Notes under the pieces: model-generated | Told to the model about the DNA's origin: nothing | Database searches by the model: none | The model's input: only the letters and a program-made list of their open reading frames with translations | Assembly: GCA_015680685.1 (NCBI GenBank) | Contig: MNCI01004717.1 | Span: 62,451-126,450, forward strand | Origin: Gnetum montanum | Taxonomy: Eukaryota; Streptophyta; Gnetopsida; Gnetales; Gnetaceae | Length of the DNA: 64,000 bases | Direction: 5' to 3' | Translations under genes and position numbers: made by a program | Shown here: in pieces, positions 58,321 to 64,000 of the stretch | Layout of the letters: each line of letters begins with the position of its first letter | How positions within the stretch are numbered: position 1 is the first letter of the stretch

Positions 58321-61300
58321 TTGTAAATGATGTAAGGTCCTTCCCACAATGTTTGACACTTAGTTTCTTGAAGTATGTGTGTGGGGTTCTAGTAGAGAAC
58401 CTTATCTCTCGATTGAAATTTGACTTTTCTGATTTTAAGGTCATGGTGCTTTTTGTTGTAGGCCTTGTGCAACTCATTAGATGATAGGGCCACCAATCGA
58501 TTTTCATGTAGCAAGTTGAGATTCATTACCCTTTCTTTTTGTGCTAGACTTAAGTCAAGGTCAAGGTCACAAGCTATAGAAAGTGTACGAAGCTCGGATT
58601 GAATAGGAAGTGTTGGTAATTTTTTGTACACAAGCTCATAGTAAGAATAGCCTATAGGAAGTTTCCATGTTAAGTGGTAGGCCCAAAGGGCATCATTGAG
58701 TTTTGTGCTCCAATCTTTCCTATATTTGCTAATAGTTCTTGTTAGAATCCTTGTGATTTTTCTATTGGTAACCTTAGCTTGATCATTAGCTTAGAGGTGG
58801 TAGGGTGTTGTGAGTTTATGTTCAACCCCCAAGCGTTGCATGAGCTTCCCAAAAGTAGTGCCTATAAAGTGAGTTTCATTACTAGAAATTAATGCACGTG
58901 GCATATCAAACCTATTTACAATGTTTTGTTATACAAACCAAGTAGCAATAAAAGATATACAATTGATGATGGCTACTGCTTTTGCCTATTTCGTACAATA
59001 GTCAACAACAACAATGATGTATGTCTTTCCATTTGACATGGGCATGATGGGACCCATGAAGTCAATTCCCCATATGTTAATGGGTTCTAGTGGTTGAATC
59101 TATTGTTGAGGTTCCTCCATTTGAGCAGTCATTCCACCATCTCATTGGCATCATTCACAAGAGCAAATGTAATGGTAAGCATCCCTAAAGATTTTTGGCC
59201 AATAATACCCTACCATTAGGATTTTAATGGCTATGCATCTTCCAGCATAGTTTCCTCTGCAAGGACCTTTAAGAGCATCTTAGAGAATGCGCAATTGATC
59301 AACATTAGGGACACACCAATGAACCATGCCATCGGTGCATACCTTGTAGAGGTGTCTGTTGATCTCCATGAAGTGTTTGATCGAGTGAAGAAACTGCTAT
59401 TTTTTTCGGTGGTCCAACCCTTGTGACATCTCTTGGGTAAGAATATAGGTGAGAATGCCATCATACCATTTAGGCTCATTGGGTAATTATTTAGTTATAG
59501 CCCTAGCAAAGAGGTGTTCATCAGGAAACATATCAAATAGTGGGTTTTCTTCCTCTTTGTTGTCCCATCGTAATCGAGACAAGTGATTAGCGACCACATT
59601 CTTGGTGCCCTTTCGATCTACCATCGTAAAATTGAATTCTTGCAAAATCACTAGCCACCGTATGACATGGGGGCTTATGTTGGCTTGTTCATCAAGAAGT
59701 AGATGGCACTGTGATCCATGTGCACAAACACCTTGTATCCAAGCACATAATGCCTAAACTTCTCTAGAGCAAACACCACTACCATAAATTTCTTTTCTAT
59801 GGTGGTGTATTTTAATTGTGCATCCACAATGCTTTGGCTACCACAATGGATGTAGTATGGATTTTTCTTGTCATCCAACTATGTAAGCATGGCTCCCAAG
59901 GCATAATTTGATGCATCTATCAAGACATGAAATGGTCTAGACCAATCAAGTGCTTGTAGGATTGGGGTTTCTACAAGTTTCTCTTTTAGCTATTGGAATT
60001 CTTTTTTACATTCTGCAGTCCAGAAAAATGGAGTATCTTTCTTTGTTAGTTTTACTAATGGCTTTGCGATCTTAGAGAAATTCTCTATGAATCACCAGTA
60101 GTAGCCAATATGTCCAACGAATGATCAAACATCTTTGATAGTTTCTGGTTAGCAAGTGATTCCTTGGTGACCCTTATTTTTTTAGAGTTGACCTTAATTC
60201 CTACTTGTGATATTCTATGTCCCAATACAATGCCTTCCTGGACCATTAGATGATTGTTTTGCTAGTTGAGCCTGAGATTTGTCTTAACACATTATTTTAG
60301 TACTTGCTCAAGGTGGTTCAGGGCTTGCTCAAATGTAGCTCCATAAGTGGAGAAGTCATCCATGAAGACTTCCATATCACTACTGATTTGCTGTTGAAAA
60401 ATGCTTAAAACCAGGTGTTGGAATGTAGCAGGAGCATTGCACAAGCCAAAAGGCATCTTGCAATATGCAAAAGTCCCCTAAGGACTCATGAATGTTGTTT
60501 TGGCTTGGTCCTCTAGTGCAATTTGAATTTGGTTATAGCCACTATAACCATCTAGAAAACTGTAGTAGCAATGCCTATATATTATGTCTAACACTTGATC
60601 AAAAAATGGCCATGGAAAATGGTCCTTGAATGTTGCCATATTCAATAGTCAAAAATCGATGGAGACCTACCACTTGCCACCTTTCTTTGGCACAATCACA
60701 AGTGGACTAACCCACTCACTATCCACAATGGTATAAATGAACCCCACCTTGAGGAGTTATTTAATTTCCTCTTTGATGATCTGTTCAATTTGGGGTTCAA
60801 TCGCCTCTATGACTATCTCTTTGGCTACAGGGTTGGATCAGTGTAGATGTGATGTTGGCATATCCTAGGATCAATCCCTATGAGTTCAGGATATGACCAA
60901 ATAAAAGTTGCTAACCATTTTCAACCGCATTCAATAGCATATTTTTTTGCTTTGGAGTAAGATTTGCATTGATTATGACTAGCTTCCCATTTTTTAAAAG
61001 TAGATATTCCATTCTAGCTGGTAGCATTTTTAGTTTAAGGGGCTCTTGCTTTAAATTTTCAAGAATTCCCAACTCTCCCCAATAAGTATTATCATTTGCA
61101 TCATTAGAGAGTTGATGATGAACGTGATCTAGTTCATTCATGCTTGCAACATATGTGTATGTTAGGCTCTTAGTTGATTCCATGCAAAGTGTGCTACTTT
61201 TAGAATCAACAGTCAGCCACTGGGTGTCCTCCTACTTTGTGGCTACTACGTATAGAAACCTTTGAATTTCTGCTTCTAGGGCATAGTGCTTGCATGCAGA

Positions 61301-62378
61301 GATAGATGCTTGTTTTATGGCCCAGAGTTTCTGCACATAATTGCACCCTGTATTATTATATGCGATACATGGAACTTGCTTCTGCTTGATCTTTCCGAAT
61401 GCATTTTCTTTGGATATTTCCAGGGAAAGATCTCTGATGTCCATTCTTACATCAATGATGCTAAGCCATGTCCTTCCCATGATGATTGGAAAATCCCCTT
61501 TGCAGTTCTCCACCTTGATCACTAGGAAATCAATAGGATAAGACCACCCATAGATAATGGTCATAATGTCTTCCACCAGTCCTAATGGAATAGTGATAGA
61601 CTAGTCTACCAATTCTAATTTGATATTGCTCTTCTTTAAATGAGGTAGGTTCCATGCAATATACATCTCATGAGAGATCAAGTTGACACTAGAAATTGAG
61701 TTGAGAAGAGCTTTGCACGACTCATTCCTAGTAATTTGCAAATAAATGAGAGGACTTCCAAGATCGGCTAATTTCCTGGGAAGGTTTCCAACGTGGATCC
61801 AATTAGATATGATGTGAGTAAGTATAATAGTATGGATCCTGGGCGATGTTTGGTTTGAAGGAGACTCGAAGGAATTTGATACAGAGGAAGGCAAAGGAAC
61901 AAGGTTGTCAACCGCACGTGTATTTGAGGGCTTAGGTGGACTGCATGGCTAGAAGAAAGATCTTTTCTTTGATCGAGTATCTGAACCACTTGGTTGATTA
62001 CCCAATTATAGGTTCATGGCCCTAGTAGCATTGCATTGTTGTAGTTGAGTTGGTAGTTCACCCTACATAAGTGGAGCAGGTGGTAGCTATGCAGCTGGAG
62101 GAGGAAGATGTGTAGGAATAGGAGGAGGATAAGGGTAAAAGGTGGTATCCCTTCTTGCATGTGGAGAATGAGTTCAATAATAATCAAAAGGATGGTAGTG
62201 AGACTGGAAAGTAGAAACATGATTAGAGGAGTCATGTGGAGATAGGGGTTGCTGAACATAGTACCCATATGGATCAGGTTGTCTATAAGGGTATTGCTAC
62301 CTTGGTGGTTCTAGCGCCCATGACTATGGTTGCTGCCACTATTGATATTGCTCATATGATTGTAGTGGAGTTCCACTT
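58321..62378 (-). pseudogene. Element E: Athila-like gag-pol (gag end, protease, RT, RNase H, integrase), decayed
   Basis: Read on the minus strand from 62378: a His/Pro/Tyr-rich gag tail, a protease region (61576-61232, with PIIMGRTWL), RT with the catalytic box EVFMDDFSTYG (FMDD at 60366-60355), RNase H (59878-59675, DAQLKYTTIEKKFMVVVFALEKFRHY) and integrase (about 59090-58390, WGIDFMGP and GVEHKLTTPYH). Many stops and frameshifts occur. In integrase the second catalytic Asp is lost (SSNETHF where SDNGTHF is usual, about 58890-58864) and the catalytic Glu is Lys (QAKVTNR, codon at 58775-58773). Gene order is that of Ty3/gypsy, and the FMDD context fits Athila. E is fused to D's LTR on the left and meets an LTR on the right without a primer site. 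Confidence 0.85.
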
Positions 62379-63161
62379 TGATGAGTGGTGAGGTACCCCT
62401 ACACTCAACCATATGAATACGAGCGTTTCACGTGTGATCCGATCGAACTCCAAGGACTAAGTGCTTACGCGCCTTAATGGAACAATCACGGTTAATCGAT
62501 CGTTGTCCTCCCAAACTTACTTGTATTGTCACGATTGTATGGTTAAGTAAGCTTGAGGTATGTGATTTTTAGAACTTTTATCTTTTTAATGTCTTATGCT
62601 AATAAGGGAAGGTAAAGAGAACTAAGTAACTAACTTACATTAACTATTCACTAACTAAGTTCTAATTATTCCTAACACCAGTATCCGTTCTCACTTTTTG
62701 TACACATCCTAAACCAGTGCAATGCTGCTGGGATTACCAAACACTAGTCATTACTGGGTTGCCAAGCGCTACATGCATGCTCAAAGCGGTCGTACTGAGT
62801 GTACTTAACTAAGAGTGTTAAGGGTTGAGAGAGAAATTAATTAACTAGGAAAGCGTTAACACATTCAATAAGAATTAATTACTAATTAGCTTAATTTGTA
62901 TGCTGCAAGGTTTATCATAAAGTTTGTCTTTATTTTCGTACACAAATGTGTGCCTAGGTACAATTTGCTCGAATAAAGATCCATTGCGGGCACACAGAAA
63001 TTATTCTAACTCTGGAATGGTAAAACTGTAAGAGTTTGGCTAAGGGTCTAAGTCTAACTATTTGGAACTAAGGGTACCCGCCTCTTATTTATAGAAGATG
63101 AGGCAGGATGTGATATCACGTACGCAATATCACGTGGCAAATGCGATATTGTGGCTCATCA
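62379..63161 (-). mobile_element. Element F: 3' LTR of family 2 with polypurine tract
   Basis: TGATGAGTGGTGAGGTACCCC to GTGGCTCATCA gives 783 bp. The LTR lies on the minus strand, with TATAAATA at about 63095-63088. Immediately before its start on the minus strand lies ATTTAGTCATGGGAGTA, the family's polypurine region, so this is a 3' LTR. Only about 100 bp separate it from the next LTR, so the element has lost almost its whole interior. It sits in the gag tail of element E. Confidence 0.8.
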
Positions 63162-63261
63162 TACTCCCATGACTAAATGAAAACTTGTCCTCGAATTCCT
63201 TACAAAATATTGGGAAGGTATGGGATTATTGACTTGAATGACACTAATGGTGAATACAGTG

Positions 63262-64000
63262 TGATGAGTGGCGAGGTACCCTTACACTCAACCGTATGAA
63301 TACAAGCATCTCATGCATGATCTAGTTGAACTCCAAGGACAAAGTGCTTACACGCCTTATGGAACACTTAAGGTTAATCAATCGTTGTCTTCCCAAACTT
63401 ACTTGTATTGTCATAGTTGTATGGTTAAGTAAGTCTCAGGTGTATGATTTTTGTAACTTTTATCTTTTTATCGCCTATGCTAAGAGAGGAAAGGGTGAAG
63501 AGACTAAGTAACTAACTTTCACTAACTAAGCTTTAATCATCCTAGCATCAGTATCTGTTCCCACTTGCCATACATACCTTGAACCAGTGCAACGCTACTA
63601 GGATTACCAAACGCTATTCGTTAATGGGTTACCAAGCATAGCACACGTGCTTGAAGAGGTTGTACTGAATGCACTTAACTAGGAGTTGAAGGTTAAGAGA
63701 GATTAATTAGCTAAGAAAGAATTTAAACATTTAACATTAATTAAATCCTATTTAGCTTATTCCATGCACTACAAGGTTTATCATAAAGTTCGTCTTTATT
63801 TCCGTACACAAATGTGTGCTCAGGTACAATTTTCTCGAATAAAGATCCGTTCACTTTGAGACTCCTACTATGGGCACATGGAAATTATTCTATCTCTGGA
63901 ATGGTAAAACTACCAAAGATTAGCTAAAGGTCTATATCTAGATGATCTTACAAGGGAAAGCCACCTCTTATTTATAGACAAGGCGATGAGCTGCGATATC
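63262..64000 (-). mobile_element. Second LTR of family 2, running off the window
   Basis: It starts TGATGAGTGGCGAGGTACCC and is parallel to 62379-63161 over its visible length, with TATAAATA near 63975-63968. It is probably the 5' LTR of element F. The end lies outside the window. Confidence 0.8.

Noticed and set aside
1-64000. Search for CRISPR-like arrays, operons, rRNA and tRNA genes
   Set aside because: Repeats found are tandem minisatellites or LTRs without regular spacers, and no structural RNA gene was recognised; the tRNA-Asp match is only a primer-binding site.

Overview
The window looks like nuclear DNA of a seed plant with a large, transposon-swollen genome; a conifer or other gymnosperm is likely, but nothing here names the species. 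The evidence is a few unmistakable plant nuclear genes (an MYB98-class R2R3-MYB, an AGP16/20-type arabinogalactan peptide, an ARABIDILLO F-box/ARM gene, MND1 exons with plant-type splice sites) scattered in about 64 kb that is mostly LTR retrotransposon debris and AT-rich spacer. No bacterial-type operons, rRNA or tRNA genes or CRISPR arrays were seen.

Layout. 1-2863: AT-rich spacer with a small repeat. 2864-3753: a solo LTR with a perfect 5-bp target duplication. 4160-4628: decayed coding remnant. 5102-11210: element A, a minus-strand Ty3/gypsy element of Tat/Ogre type with a 1.9-kb LTR, gag and protease but no RT. 11294-11826: four intact, phase-matched MND1 exons. 12422-14963: two decayed LINE-type ORF1 remnants. 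16615-21922: an ARABIDILLO pseudogene on the minus strand. 23516-26534: a long, stop-riddled coiled-coil ORF lying just upstream of an LTR remnant. 30997-32525: a complete-looking three-exon R2R3-MYB gene (minus), whose start is next to a sequence gap. 34464-35598: an AG-peptide gene with a broken second exon. 38230-38503: Copia remnant, cut by element C (38504-41724, gag), which is in turn cut by element B (41725-47993, sister of A). 52518-58320: element D, a gag-only Athila-like element with both LTRs. 58321-62378: element E, a decayed Athila-like pol on the minus strand. 62379-64000: two further LTRs (minus), running off the window.

How it fits together. Two LTR-retrotransposon families account for most of the DNA. 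Family 1 (A, B) has 1.9-kb LTRs, a Tat/Ogre-type gag zinc finger and no polymerase in either copy. Family 2 (solo LTR, C, D, E, F and LTR pieces at 25.7 and 33.1 kb) is Athila-like: LTRs of about 0.8-0.9 kb ending in CTCATCA, a primer-binding site matching tRNA-Asp, and a gag knuckle of CX2CX3HX4C type. The host genes are islands in this. Only the MYB gene looks intact; MND1 is partial, and the ARABIDILLO and AG-peptide genes carry several disabling lesions. All calls come from reading the sequence and from remembered family signatures; no database search was run.
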